DNA of 64,000 bases, from positions 1 through 64,000 of the forward strand of contig SKCR01026809.1 of NCBI GenBank assembly GCA_019454045.1, given 5' to 3'. The notes under the pieces were generated by a model. The model was not told the DNA's origin. It saw only the letters and a list, made by a program, of their open reading frames with translations, and did not search any database. The position numbers and the translations under genes are program-made. Each line of letters starts with the position of its first letter. Positions within the stretch are counted from its first letter, which is position 1. Source of the DNA: Zanthoxylum bungeanum (lineage: Eukaryota; Streptophyta; Magnoliopsida; Sapindales; Rutaceae). This document shows positions 25,517-37,014 of this stretch, piece after piece.

Positions 25517-28004
25517 TTTTGGAAATGGTGATCGAGCACCATTCACTTTTTGTATGAATATTTGATATTTATGCAATATAATATTTATTTTGTCATGGTT
25601 ATTTATTTATTAATATGGTAAAACTCTTACTTTATTTATATAATGTAAATCTAATTGTTAGATTACTCTAAGAGTTAGAGATTTCGAGTTACACTCGGAA
25701 CCTTATATGAATTTAGTAAAGACCCGAGAGTTACTACATATGGTGATATAGTTGCAAATGGTGTTGAGAAATATCACGCATTCTCTCGAATATAAATTAT
25801 TCCTAGTCTAGATATATTGACATGGGTCGGTCATTATATTGGTAAGACTAGTGCATTGTCTATATATGTAATGGACATATGGTTTGTCTCAACAGACTGT
25901 GAGCTTAGCGGAAGTTCGTATAGAAATGCAGATATTCATTAGTTGAATGAATATTGAATTAACTCATAAAAGATGACTAATAGATATTCCATAAAACTGT
26001 CAATAGTTATCTTTTCGAGTTGAGTAGTTATTGTGGTCCTTTGACTTGAGACACCACGGTGGTCTTGTGAGTGATCCTCTGTGCCTGATACCATGCATGT
26101 CAGAGACCTTTCATGGTCTGGCCTCTGGATGACTGTTAGGTATAGACCGATGCTCACGAAGATCGGTGTGTGTTAATATGAGGATTCGTCAGTCCATATG
26201 GTTGGATTTTGTTTCCAGAAATTTTAGAATATATTCCGGAAATCTTTTGGCCGAAAGTTCGTTGAAGAAATTGTTTCTTTGACATTATAAATAATATTCA
26301 AAAAGAGTTTTGCTATATTATTTATTAATGGAATATAAGAAAAAATTTCATATATTGAGTAGATAAGGTTTTGACAGTATAACTATAACCTTACTCAATT
26401 GGAAATGCTAATGACGAAGGGATTATACATTAGCGTTTTAACCTCGACTTGTATGGTTCGACGTGTCGTGTTGTTTAGTCATGATTTGTAGGTGGACAGG
26501 CCTTCATGAAATATGTATAAAGTATATGAGATATATGTATATATATAAATAACAACCGAACGTGAGCCTAGAGAGTTCCATTATATTGAGTTTACTCGTT
26601 GAGCACTAGGGCGACCTTTCGTCAAATGTTGACAAAATATTTTTTGGGTTTTTAGGATTAAATTGTTTAATCCGATAATTCATGAGATGAATTGAATTAA
26701 TTAATTTTATATCAAGAGTTGATATAATTTTTATTGTATAATAAATGTAAATTTGATTTACATTAAATTAGTAATTATTTGTGAATTAATTTAATTGTTA
26801 AATTAATATACAAAATTAATTACTTAGTTTATACAAATAAAGGTTTTAATTAATTAAAGTAACTAAGTTAAAGCAATTGAATGTTTAGTTAAAGTAACTA
26901 ATTTAATTTCAATGTAACTAAGTTATTAAAGTTGGTGAGATAGTTATTTAACTTTGGTTAAGTTAATTTTTGAAATGTGTGGTGTAGTGAAGATGCCTTT
27001 AAACCAGTTTTATTATTTTGGTTTTGGTTTTCTTTATTATTTTTTAAATAAACCAAAAACAAAACAATAATTGCTTTTGTTTTTTTTTTCACTCACTGCT
27101 GCCGTGAACAAAAAATAGAAAAAGGAAATTGCTTCCTTCTTTTCAAGCTTCTGCCGAGAGTCCAAGAAGTAGGAGGGCTGATTTTTACCTGTTTTTGTTC
27201 ACCAAAATCTCACCAAAAATCACCTATATATATTCAAGGCATGGAATTAATCCTAAGAGTTAAGGGTTAATTATTGTTCTTGAATTTTGATTTTTCCTAG
27301 GGTTCAAGTTGAATTTGGGGAAATCATGGTTGCTATTCTTGAGTGATCAAACCACCTTTTGATCACCAAGATTTGTTCTTGGAGTGCTTAATTTGGTGGA
27401 GGAAGAAGAGATTTGGAGAAAGCTTAAAGCTTGGAAAATTTGAAAAGCTTGAAGGAAGGATCAATTGGCAAAGCTTGTTGGTAAATTTAATTTGTAATTT
27501 ATTGTTCAATTTCTTGATGATTGTAGTTGAGAAAAATTGTTGTGGAAGTGTTGGATAAATTGGTAGCATGTATGTGAGGAATTAGAAGCATTTAGTGTTG
27601 AAAATTAGTATATAGTTGATATGTTAATTTTGAATGCTTGGATTAATTTTTTCAAGAGTTGGAAAATTATATTGTATGCTTGAATTAATTTTTTCAAATG
27701 TTGGAAAATTAATTTTAGTATGTTTGGATTATTTTCAAGTGTTGGAAATAATTAGGATGCTTAGTTTTAATTTGTCAATAGTTGATAAATTGATTAAGTG
27801 TGTTGAAATTTTTAAATGGACTTATGGTAATTTTTAATACATGAAAATGTTTTAATGCATTGGAAATTTTAAGTTTGTAATTAAAAATTTTAAACCCACT
27901 TATTTTTAGGACTACCGAAATTTAAAAAATATATTTTATTCGCTCGCGATTTGATCTCGGGTGGGTTTCCGCTGCGCTCGGGTTTGTCCGTTCCTCACAC
28001 AACA
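25517..28004 (+). mobile_element. 5' LTR of G
   Basis: The LTR matches 32453-34974. The two contain the same 72-codon minus-strand frame (25939-26157 and 32884-33102) letter for letter, showing close similarity there, but they differ elsewhere by short indels. The 3' part is extremely AT-rich. A likely TATA element lies at 27224. Confidence 0.92.
27224..27232 (+). promoter_or_regulatory. Possible TATA box of G LTR
   Basis: CTATATATA after AAAAATCAC, repeated in the 3' LTR near 34182. The choice is tentative because the LTR is AT-rich throughout. Confidence 0.45.
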
Positions 28005-28006
28005 AG

Positions 28007-28018
28007 TGGTATCAGAGC
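28007..28018 (+). other. Primer-binding site (initiator Met-tRNA), G
   Basis: TGGTATCAGAGC, a perfect match, two bases after the LTR end at 28004. Confidence 0.95.
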
Positions 28019-28264
28019 GATACGTGCTTCTAATTGTTCATGTTCCTTACAATTTTTCTCAATGTTATAAAATGCCCATGCATACATTTAATTATGAATT
28101 ACATGTTTTAGGCATTTTTGGACATGCATACATTTTATATATTTGTGTGCATTTGATTTTGGGAAAATCTCTACGCTAGATTATTAAGTGTCATTATTTT
28201 AGTTGAAAATATGACATGGTCCGGCTTGTCTATACGGTGTTAGTGAAAACCATTGTGATTATTC

Positions 28265-28556
28265 CCAATATTGCTAAAGCGTGAGGGTTGATTATAATGT
28301 TTTGTACTATTCCGGTTAAGCATGAGATGAGTCGAATTTAAGAGAAAGTATTATCCAATATTGCTAAAGCGTGAGGTTAATATTAGTATCTTACTTTCGG
28401 CAATAGACAAGTTGATCTAAAAATTGAACTATCCAATATTGCTAAAGCGTGAGGATGAGATTTGATTTAGGACCGAATATAAGAGTTGTGAGATGCAATT
28501 GACAATAGTTGTCTACCTTCTCGAATTTACAAAGGTCAATATTGCTAAAGCGTGAG
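28265..28556 (+). repeat. Four-fold repeated motif in G leader
   Basis: CAATATTGCTAAAGCGTGAG occurs without change at 28266, 28356, 28434 and 28537, spaced 78-103 bp apart, while the sequence between copies differs. It lies between the primer site and gag, where RNA packaging or dimer signals of LTR elements reside. No function can be read from the sequence itself. Confidence 0.9.
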
Positions 28557-28761
28557 ATTTGCGTAAATGTCAAGAAGGATCTACTTTGCTTTGTGAGATT
28601 TAAGAGTTAAATTTCCGTATTCTTGTTTGTAGAGATTATAAAGAATATGTAAAACAATGCGAGGGCACTTTATAGAAAAAGTAAATCCATATTCTATTTA
28701 GTGTTTTTATCATGATATTTAAATATTAATTTCTGCTTTATTTTATCCTTGTGTAGACAGA

Positions 28762-31146
28762 ATGTCTGTGTCGAACCCGCTTTCGCGTATACTTGATACG
28801 CATAGGCTCCAGGGTGCTGTTAACTATAATGTTTGGCTCATGAATCTCTGAATTCTTTGCCAAGCGGAGCAACTTGAATATGTTCTAGATCGTCCAATGC
28901 CCGCAGGGGTTTCAGATGATGCTTTAGATGAAGAACGTGAGACGTTCAAAAAATGGAAGGATGATGATCAGAAAGTCCGGTCATACATCTTGGGATCCAT
29001 GGTGCTGGAACTACAGAGGAAGTATATGCCGATGCCTGATTCCGGATCCATCTTGATGCATATGAAGGAACTATTCAGTGATCGACCACAGGTAGAGATG
29101 TATAGGGTGGCTGTCGAGCTTTTTCATACTTTCCTCCCAGAGGGAAAACCTGTTAGCCCACATGTGATGAAGCTAATAGACTGTATCGAAGAGCTTGAAA
29201 GGATGGATATTCCTATTGATAACCGCCTCGGGAATAGTGTGATTCTCGCGTCTCTTCCTAAGTCTTTCAATGACCTTATCGTTAACTTTAACATGCATAA
29301 GATGCTTCCCACCTATTCTGAGTTGCACAATATGTTGCTGACGGCTCAAGAAGACATGAATAAGAATAGTTCTGCTTTCATGGTCACTGGTGGTTCTTCT
29401 TCTGGACCTTCTCAGGCTTCTCAAAAGCCGAGTAGGAAGAAACAGAAAAAGAAGAAGAAAGTTAAAGGTAAAGGTCCAAAGGTTGCTTCCGCAGGGGTTT
29501 CTAAGCCAAAGGTGAAGACAGATGTTGCAAAAGGAAAATGTTTCCACTGCGACATGCTTGGACACTGGAAACGCAACTGTCCGAAATATTTAGCCTCTTT
29601 GAAGAAAGCTCCCTCAGGTATTTGTTTTCCTATTATTGACATTACACTTGCTTTTGATTCTAGTTCGACTTGGGTGTTAGACACTGCTTGTCCTTCTCAT
29701 ATCTGCAATTCGTTGCAGGATCTGAGGGAAACTAGAAGATTGAAGCCGGGAGAGATCCAGCTGCGAGTAGGGAATGAAGATTCTCTACAAGTTGAAGCAG
29801 TAGGAATTTTGTTTTTGAAACTCTCTGATGAATGTAATATTAAACTTAATAACTGTTATTTTGTGCCGACTATGATACGGCAAATCATCTCACTTCCTGT
29901 ACTTGACAGCGAAGGATTTCATGTAAATATTAAAGATGGTCTTTTGAATTTATATGATAATGTGAATGTTTTGCTTGTTTCATGTCCCATGGTTGATGGT
30001 CATTACATTCTTACCAAAAATCGTGATGTCTTTAATATAGAGAAATCTAAAAGGAAAAGATCGGAAGAAATAAATAACACAGAACTTTGGCATATGAGAT
30101 TAGGTCATATAGGCATAAAACGCCTAACCAAACTAGTTAAGGATGGTGTGATAGATGATCTAACCATAGAACCTTTACCAGTTTGCGAATATTGTATTCA
30201 AGGTAAAATGACCAAATCCTCATTTAGTGGTGTTGGACACCGTGCTAATGATTTATTGGAACTTGTGCATTCCGATGTATGTGGTCCTATAAATCATGCT
30301 GCCATGGGTGGGTTTCAATACTTTGTAACTTTTATCGATGATTTGTCACGATATGGTTATGTGTTTCTTATGAAACACAAATCGGAAACTTTTGAAAAGT
30401 TCAAAGAATACCGATTTGAAGTAGAGAAACAAACCGGAAAACTCTTGAAATGCCTTCGATCAGATCGGGGCGGTGAGTACATGAGCAGTGAGTTCGTGAG
30501 TTATTTAAAAGAGAATGGGATTCTCGCTCAGTATGCTCCTCCAGGCACTCCTCAACACAATGGTGTTTCGGAGAGGAGGAATCGAACTTTATTAGATATG
30601 GTTCGATCGATGATGAGTTTTACTGATCTACCAATATACTTGTGGGGCCATGCTCTAGACACTGCCGCTCATCTTTTGAACAAAGTTCCATCGAAAGCCG
30701 TTCCGACTACTCCGTATGAGTTATGGACTGGAAAGAAACCGAGTCTTAAGTATGTTAAGATTTGGGGTTGTCCTGCCTATGTAAGAGTTGCACAGCGGGA
30801 TAAACTTGCACCTAGAGGGTACAAGTATCGATTCATTGGATATCCTAAAAATTCCATGGGATATCAGTTCTATGATCCCGAGAACCGAAATGTGTTCGTT
30901 GCTCGAAATGCAACTTTCTTAGAAACACAATTTGTGTTAGAAAGTGCAGATCATAGAATGATTGATTTAGATGAAGTCAATCAAAGTAACATTGAATCGA
31001 CGATAGAACCAGAAGTTCAAGAAGATGAGATACCTTTGACACAACCACCTCGTAGGTCACAAAGGATATCGAGACCCCCTGTCAGGTACAGGACGTCATC
31101 TGATGATACACTCGATGTTTTCTTAATTGAAGAAAAGATCCTTTAA
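28762..31146 (+). pseudogene. G: gag-protease-integrase polyprotein, one internal stop
   Basis: The frame opens with ATG at 28762 and meets TGA at 28849 (codon 30), then stays open for 749 codons from the ATG at 28897. Counting from that second ATG: a Lys-rich stretch at 180-192, zinc knuckle CFHCDMLGHWKRNC at 215-228, protease WVLDTACPSHIC at 259-270, zinc-binding H399/H404/C430/C433, and integrase D460, D523, E559 with 35 residues between the last two. All catalytic residues are present. The polyprotein normally makes particle proteins, processes them and integrates the cDNA. The frame ends at 31146 because of a one-base loss in the linker before reverse transcriptase. Confidence 0.93.
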
Positions 31147-31160
31147 CTTACAGAGAGGCG

Positions 31161-31688
31161 ATGTTAGACATCGATGCGGAGAAATGGCTGGAAGCTATGA
31201 AATCCGAGATTGCCTCAATGCATGATAATCAAGTCTGGGACTTGGTTCCGCTTCCCGACGGAATTGTTCCTATCGGTTGTAAATGGGTTTACAAGAGGAA
31301 GCGGGGGCCCGATGGAAAGGTTGAAACCTTTAAGGCCCGACTAGTAGCAAAAGGATATACTCAGAAATCAGGTATTGATTATGAGGAAACCTTTTCTCCT
31401 GTAGCCATGCTTAAGTCAATCAGGATTTTATTAGCTATTGCCGCACACTATGATTATGAAATTTGGCAGATGGATGTGAAAACGGCTTTTCTGAATGGAA
31501 ATCTTGAGGAAGATATCCATATGGAACAACCCGAGGGATTCGCATTCGCCAAAGATCCTAATCTGGTATGTAAGCTTAAAAGGTCTATTTATGGACTTAA
31601 ACAAGCTTCCCGTAGTTGGAATCTTCGTTTTGATGATGTGATCAGATCGTCTGGTTTCATTAAGAATGAGAGGAATCTGTGTCTATAA
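31161..31688 (+). pseudogene. G: reverse transcriptase, N-terminal half
   Basis: The 175-codon ORF carries GCKWVYKRKRGPDGKVE, KARLVAKGYTQ, ETFSPVAMLKSIR, IWQMDVKTAFLNG and LKRSIYGLKQASRSWN, which are copia reverse transcriptase blocks with the first catalytic Asp in QMDVK. It is out of frame with the upstream polyprotein and ends at a shift near 31670 in a region where copia proteins read EPCVYKK. It is 97 bp longer in reading frame than needed to join cleanly, so a small indel is the likely cause. Confidence 0.93.
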
Positions 31689-32319
31689 AAAGGTTAGTGG
31701 GAGCATGGTAGTCTTCTTAGTGCTTTATGTTGATGATATACTTATTATCGGAAACGATATAGGTATGTTACAATCTGTCAAAGCCTATCTCAGTAAGAAT
31801 TTCTCCATGAAGGATTTGGGAGAGGCCTCTTATATACTAGGTATAAAGCTTTATAGAGATAGAGCAAGGAGGTTGATAGGACTCTCTCAGTCCAAGTACA
31901 TTGATTTGATCTTAGAAAGGTACAACTTTGTTGACTGTAAGACAGTCAATGTGCCTTTCAAACATGGTATTCATCTGTCTAAGAAAATGTGTCCTAAGAC
32001 AGATGATGAAAGGGCTAAAATGCTTAGCCAGCCTTATGCTTCCGCTGTTGGTAGCATAATGTATGCCATGTTATGTACTAGACCTGATATCAGCATGGCT
32101 ATAAGTGTTACAAGCCGTTATCAGTCTGATCCGGGTCAGGACCATTGGATGGCTGTGAAACATATTCTGAAATACCTTAAGGGTACAAAGGATAAGTTTC
32201 TCATTTATGGAGAAAATGACTTACAATTTAGAGGTTACACGGATTCAGATTTTCAATCTGATCCAGATGATAGAAGTCTACATCTGGGTTTGTGTTTCTC
32301 TCAATGGCGGTGCCATTAA
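31666..32319 (+). pseudogene. G: reverse transcriptase C-terminal half and RNase H start
   Basis: The 217-codon frame has the catalytic YVDD box at residues 21-24, SMKDLGEASYILGIKLYRD, the SIMYAMLCTRPDI segment and [13 protein letters not shown], the start of RNase H. At 32280 the frame shifts. The YVDD and surrounding residues are intact. Together with 31161-31688 this would be a full reverse transcriptase but for the single shift. Confidence 0.93.
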
Positions 32320-32440
32320 AGTTTGTAAAGTACGAACTGAACAAAATAGTAGCGGATCCACTGACTAAAGCCTTAACTCCCAAGGTGTTTGAGAAACACG
32401 TGGAGTCCATGGTATTAGATACCATCGTGAATGGCACTAG
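32292..32440 (+). pseudogene. G: polyprotein C-terminus after RNase H deletion
   Basis: The frame reads [24 protein letters not shown], the conserved end of copia polyproteins. It follows directly on GGAIKV-like sequence, so the middle of RNase H, including the [14 protein letters not shown] and LYCDN blocks still seen in A at 12829-13100, is missing. The loss is about 300-350 bp judged against A. Without RNase H the copy cannot complete reverse transcription by itself. Confidence 0.85.
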
Positions 32441-32452
32441 ATCAAGTGGGAG
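32441..32452 (+). other. Polypurine tract of G
   Basis: ATCAAGTGGGAG directly before the TGTTGG start of the 3' LTR. Confidence 0.88.
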
Positions 32453-34974
32453 TGTTGGAAATGGTGATCGAGCACCATTCACTTTTTGTATGAATATTTG
32501 ATATTTATGCAATATAATATTTATTTTATCATGGTTATTTATTTATTAATATGGTAAAACTCTTACTTTATTTATATAATGTAAATCTAATTGTTAGATT
32601 ACTCTAAGAGTTAGAGATTTCGAGTTACACTCGGAACCTTATATGAATTTAGTAAAGACCCGAGAGTTACTACATATGGTGATATAGTTGCAAGAGTTGC
32701 AAATGGTGTTGAGAAATATCACGCATTCTCTCGAATATAAATTATTCCTAGTCTAGATATATTGACATGGGTCGGTCATTATATTGGTAAGACTAGTGCA
32801 TTGTCTATATATGTAATGGACATATGGTTTGTCTCAACAGACTGTGAGCTTAGCGGAAGTTCGTATAGAAATGCAGATATTCATTAGTTGAATGAATATT
32901 GAATTAACTCATAAAAGATGACTAATAGATATTCCATAAAACTGTCAATAGTTATCTTTTCGAGTTGAGTAGTTATTGTGGTCCTTTGACTTGAGACACC
33001 ACGGTGGTCTTGTGAGTGATCCTCTGTGCCTGATACCATGCATGTCAGAGACCTTTCATGGTCTGGCCTCTGGATGACTGTTAGGTATAGACCGATGCTC
33101 ACGAAGATCGGTGTGTGTTAATATGAGGATTCGTCAGTCCATATGGTTGGATTTTGTTTCCAGAAATTTTAGAATATATTCCGGAAATCTTTTGGCCGAA
33201 AGTTCGTTGAAGAAATTGTTTCTTTGACATTATAAATAATATTCAAAAAGAGTTTTGCTATATTATTTATTAATGGAATATAAGGATAAAAATTTCATAT
33301 ATTGAGTAGATAAGGTTTTGACAGTATAACTATAACCTTACTCAATTGGAAATGCTAATGACGAAGGGATTATACATTAGCGTTTTAACCTCTCGACTTG
33401 TATGGTTCGACGTGTCGTGTTGTTTAGTCATGATTTGTAGGTGGACAGGCCTTCATGAAATATGTATATAAGTATATGAGATATATATGTATATATATAA
33501 ATAACAACCGAACGTGAGCCTAGAGAGTTCCATTATATTGAGTTTACTCGTTGAGCACTAGGGCGACCTTTCGTCAAATGTTGACAAAATATTTTTTGGG
33601 TTTTTAGGATTAAATTGTTTAATCTGATAATTCATGAGATGAATTGAATTAATTAATTTTATATCAAGAGTTGATATAATTTTTATTGTATAATAAATGT
33701 AAATTTGATTTACATTAATTAGTAATTAATTGTGAATTAATTTAATTGTTAAATTAATATACAAAATTAATTACTTAGTTTATACAAATAAATGTTTTAA
33801 TTAATTAAAGTAACTAAGTTAAAGCAATTGAACAATTTTAGTTAAAGTAACTAATTTATTCAATTGTAACTAAGTTATTAAAGTTGGTGAGATAGTTATT
33901 TAACTTTGGTTAAGTTAATTTTTGAAATGGTGGTGTGGAGGAAGATGCCTTTAAACCATGGTTTATTATTTTGGTTTTGGTTTTCTTTATTATATTTTTA
34001 ATAAAACCAAAACAAAACAATAATTGCTTTTGCTTTTTTTCACTCACTGCTGCCGTGAACAAAAAATAGAAAAAGGAAATTGCTTCCCTTCCTCTTTTTT
34101 TCAAGCTCGTCGAGAGTCCAAAGAAGTAGGAGGGCTAGATTTACTGTTTTGGTTCACACAAAAATCTCATCAAAAATCACCTATATATAATCAATGGGCA
34201 TGGATTTAATCCTTAAGAGTTAAGGGTTAATTATTGTTCTTGAATTTTGATTTTTCCTAGGGTTCAAGAGTTAATTTTGGGGAAATCAGGGTTGCTATTC
34301 TTGAGTGATCAAACCACCTTTTGATCACCAAGATTTGTTTTTGGAGTTGCTTAATTTGGTGGAGGAAGAAGAGATTTGGAGAAAGCTTAAAGCTTTGAAA
34401 ATTTGAAAAGCTTGAAGGAAGGATCAATTGGCAAAGCTTGTGGTAAATTTAATTTGTAAATTTATTGTTCAAATTCTTGATGATTGTAGTTGAGAAAAAT
34501 TGTTATGGAAGTGTTGGATAAATTGGTAGCATGTATGTGAGGAATTAGAAGCATTTAAGTGTTGAAAATTAGTATATAGTTGATATGTTAATTTTGAATG
34601 CTTGGATTAATTTTTTCAAGAGTTGGAAAATTATTTGTATGCTTGAATTAATTTTTTCAAATGTTGGAAAATTAATTTTAGTATGTTTGGATTATTTTCA
34701 AGTGTTGGAAATAATTAGGATGTTTAGTTTTAATTTGTCAATAGTTGATAAATTGATTAAAGTGTGTTGAAATTTTTAAATGGACTTATGGTAACTTTAA
34801 ATACATGAAAATGTTTTAATGCATTGGAAATTTTAAGTTTGTAATTAAAAATTTTAAACCCACTTTATTTTTAAGGACTACCGAAAATTATAAAATATAT
34901 ATATTTTATTCGCTCGCGATTTGATCTCGGGCGGGTTTCCGCTGCGCTCGGGTTTGTCCGTTCCTCACACAACA
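32453..34974 (+). mobile_element. 3' LTR of G
   Basis: This is the partner of 25517-28004, 2522 bp. It has a small internal duplication (TTGCAAGAG near 32690) that is missing from the 5' copy. It ends CACAACA, followed by GCAAT of F. Confidence 0.93.
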
Positions 34975-35178
34975 GCAATGTCATGCCATTATGTTAAAGA
35001 GTGGTACAGAATCAACAAAGTAATGTCGGAGTAAAACAGCTGCTGAGGAAGTTCCAAAAGAATCATTCCATGTCCAACAGATGGAAAAAAAAGAAGCAAA
35101 GAAAAGAAAAGCAAAGGAAAAAGAAAAAGAACAGATCACTCACCTCCACCTTTTCCTCAGCGTCTTCAGAAAAGCAAA
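34975..35178 (+). mobile_element. F: gag-protease junction after the G insertion
   Basis: One frame encodes HAIMLKSGT, resembling the AITLRSGK motif at the start of the Athila protease region. A Lys/Glu-rich stretch follows and then PPFPQRLQKSK, which is in frame with the protease ORF starting at 35179. The reading frame is broken between them. Confidence 0.65.
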
Positions 35179-36327
35179 ATGGACAAACAGTTTGCTCGTT
35201 TCTTGGAGATTTTCAAAAAGCTGCACATTAACATACCATTTGCAGAAGCCTTGGAACAAATGCCCAGTTATGTCAAATTCATGAAAGATATTCTTTCACG
35301 AAAATGGAGATTGGGAGATTACGAAACAGTAGCTTTGACAGAAGAATGCAGCGCCATCATTCAGAGGAAACTTCCGCCGAAGTTGAAAGATCCTGGCAGT
35401 TTCACCATTCCATGCATCATAGGAGAACATAATTTCGGTAAGGCTTTATGTGATTTAGGTGCAAGTGTTAACTTAATGCCTTTTTCTATTTACAGGAAAC
35501 TGCAAATCGGAGAAACAATGCCTACCTCAGTCTCACTGCAACTTGCTGATCGAACGCTCGTATTTCCAAGAGGTGTAGTTGAAAATGTGCTGGTAAAAGT
35601 TGATAAATTCATTTTTCCAACAGATTTTATTGTCCTTGACATGGAGGAAGACGCAGATGTGCCAATCATCCTTGGGAGACCATTCTTGGCTACTGGTCAG
35701 ACCATTATTGATGTACAGAAAGGAGAACTAACCATGAGGGTACAGGACCAAGAAGTAACATTCAATGTTTTCAAAGCCATAAATTTCCCAGATGATGAAA
35801 AGAAGGAAGAATGTTTCAGACTTGATGTGATACACCATACCATCCAGAACTCTGACGCAAAACAAAGTTCTACCAACAAACCTAAGGCATGTCAATCGCC
35901 TGTGGAGACTGATGATAAAGGGTTTTGTGCAATCGAAAAGCCAAGTCTTGTCCTACAAGCAACAGAAGAGAAACAGTTCCACCAACTCAATGAATTGGAG
36001 GAATTTCACATTCAGCCTTTTAAAAATGCCATATTATACAAAGAAAAGGCCAGGAAAAGACATGATGAGAAGTTAGTACGCATACAACTGGAACCAGGGC
36101 AGAAGGTATTGTTCAATAAATCAGGAGTGAAATTCTTCCCATGGAAGTCAAAATCAAGGTGGTCAGGTCCATTCCTAATCACTAAGGTTTTACCAGACAA
36201 AACCATCGAGATAAATGATCCTGACTCCAACAAAACTTTCAAAGTGAAAAACAAGCGTGTCAAGCACTACTGGGGAGAATCATTTGAGCGACAAAAAGAA
36301 AGTGTCACACTTTCAGATCCAGCATAA
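35179..36327 (+). CDS. F: protease fused to integrase C-terminal domain
   Basis: This intact 382-aa ORF lacks the whole reverse transcriptase, RNase H and integrase catalytic core. Residues 10-75 (FKKLHINIPFAEALEQMPSY) are the usual Athila segment before the protease. The aspartic protease follows, with DLGASVNLMP at 92-101 and ILGRPFL at 164-170. After a variable stretch (about 205-265) it switches to QLNELEEF and YKEKARKRHD (287-296), and then KSRWSGPF (325-332) and KRVKHYW, the C-terminal end of gypsy integrase. The ATG at 35179 is probably internal to a longer gag-pro frame. The join is in frame and open, so a protease-only product is plausible. The frame appears maintained, but whether it is used is unknown. 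Confidence 0.88.
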   Translation: MDKQFARFLEIFKKLHINIPFAEALEQMPSYVKFMKDILSRKWRLGDYETVALTEECSAIIQRKLPPKLKDPGSFTIPCIIGEHNFGKALCDLGASVNLMPFSIYRKLQIGETMPTSVSLQLADRTLVFPRGVVENVLVKVDKFIFPTDFIVLDMEEDADVPIILGRPFLATGQTIIDVQKGELTMRVQDQEVTFNVFKAINFPDDEKKEECFRLDVIHHTIQNSDAKQSSTNKPKACQSPVETDDKGFCAIEKPSLVLQATEEKQFHQLNELEEFHIQPFKNAILYKEKARKRHDEKLVRIQLEPGQKVLFNKSGVKFFPWKSKSRWSGPFLITKVLPDKTIEINDPDSNKTFKVKNKRVKHYWGESFERQKESVTLSDPA

Positions 36328-36465
36328 ACGTTCAAGAAGTCATGTCTAGCTGACGACTTTAAACTTAGCGCTCGCAGGGAGGCAACCCATGCAATTTTTG
36401 TATATATTGTAATTTGGTGTGATTTAATTTTGTGTGTTAGTTTTTGCAGATTAAGTCATTTCAAG
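36328..36465 (+). promoter_or_regulatory. F: spacer with likely splice acceptor before the extra ORFs
   Basis: The stretch contains CTCGCAGGGAGGCAACCCAT, a sequence characteristic of the end of pol in Athila elements. A T-rich run ending GTTTTTGCAG/A at about 36449 follows, 16 bp before the ATG at 36466. It looks like a 3' splice site, as used in some elements to express the ORF after pol from a spliced RNA. That use is inferred. Confidence 0.5.
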
Positions 36466-37014
36466 ATGGACGAAGCTCTCTCAAATCTTCACAAGCAATT
36501 TCCTTCTCTCCCTCAAAAATCTCTGATGAAAGTCTACAAAGCTCGCTTGGAACGAATGAGGTTACTGACGATCCATGGTGTGCCCAATGATATTCGTTGG
36601 GTAATTGAAGCACGAGTCCGATTGGCAGGTGAGTCTTCTGACTCTTTTATTTCACACTTGCCTGGTTTTGGAAGAAGCACCTATGCAAAGAAACGAAGAG
36701 CTAAGCAAATGGGTGTTTGTTACAAATGTGCACGTTGGAATTGCAACACTCGTTGTCGTTCTTTAGGAATGGTGTCTGATAATCGCGAAGACAAAATTAA
36801 ATTCATTAGGGATGGCTTGAGTAAGGAGTCTTTAGATGATATATCTTCGACTCTTGAGACGCATCCCAGTGGATATGTTCACATAGAATTTCGCAGATTA
36901 CATACACAATTTCAAAAAGAAAGACAACAGTTAAGTCTTGGGAATCTGACTAAAAAAGACCCTGTTTGCCAATTTATAAGAAAATTGGATGGGAAGCTTG
37001 TCCCTGACGCATAG
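36466..37014 (+). CDS. F: extra ORF, unrecognised Cys-containing protein (182 aa)
   Basis: The frame starts at the first ATG after a splice-acceptor-like sequence (MDEALSNLHKQFPSLPQKSL) and is open to TAG at 37012. The protein is basic in its first half. It carries CYKCARWNCNTRC (C-x2-C-x4-C-x3-C), a possible metal site, after a Lys/Arg run KKRRAKQ. No signal peptide or membrane segment is seen. It occupies the place of the env-like ORF of Athila elements, but I see no transmembrane segments or other likeness to it. I do not recognise the family. It could be a second captured host sequence or an element-specific protein. The intact frame next to a damaged pol is notable. Confidence 0.7.
   Translation: MDEALSNLHKQFPSLPQKSLMKVYKARLERMRLLTIHGVPNDIRWVIEARVRLAGESSDSFISHLPGFGRSTYAKKRRAKQMGVCYKCARWNCNTRCRSLGMVSDNREDKIKFIRDGLSKESLDDISSTLETHPSGYVHIEFRRLHTQFQKERQQLSLGNLTKKDPVCQFIRKLDGKLVPDA

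Larger units (their letters stand above)
25517..34974 (+). mobile_element. Element G: copia LTR retrotransposon inserted in F
   Basis: G has LTRs 25517-28004 and 32453-34974 (about 2.5 kb each, TGTTGG to CACAACA), a perfect Met-tRNA primer site, a gag-pol frame and a polypurine tract, all on the plus strand. Its protein is collinear with A's. The flanks are GCAT on the left and GCAAT on the right, an imperfect duplication. The first base pairs of the left LTR are mutated (TTTTGG where TGTTGG is expected). Most of RNase H is deleted, so this copy is not autonomous. Confidence 0.92.

Noticed and set aside
36466..37014. Calling the unknown ORF an env protein
   Set aside because: Its position fits, but there is no signal peptide, transmembrane segment or other envelope feature.
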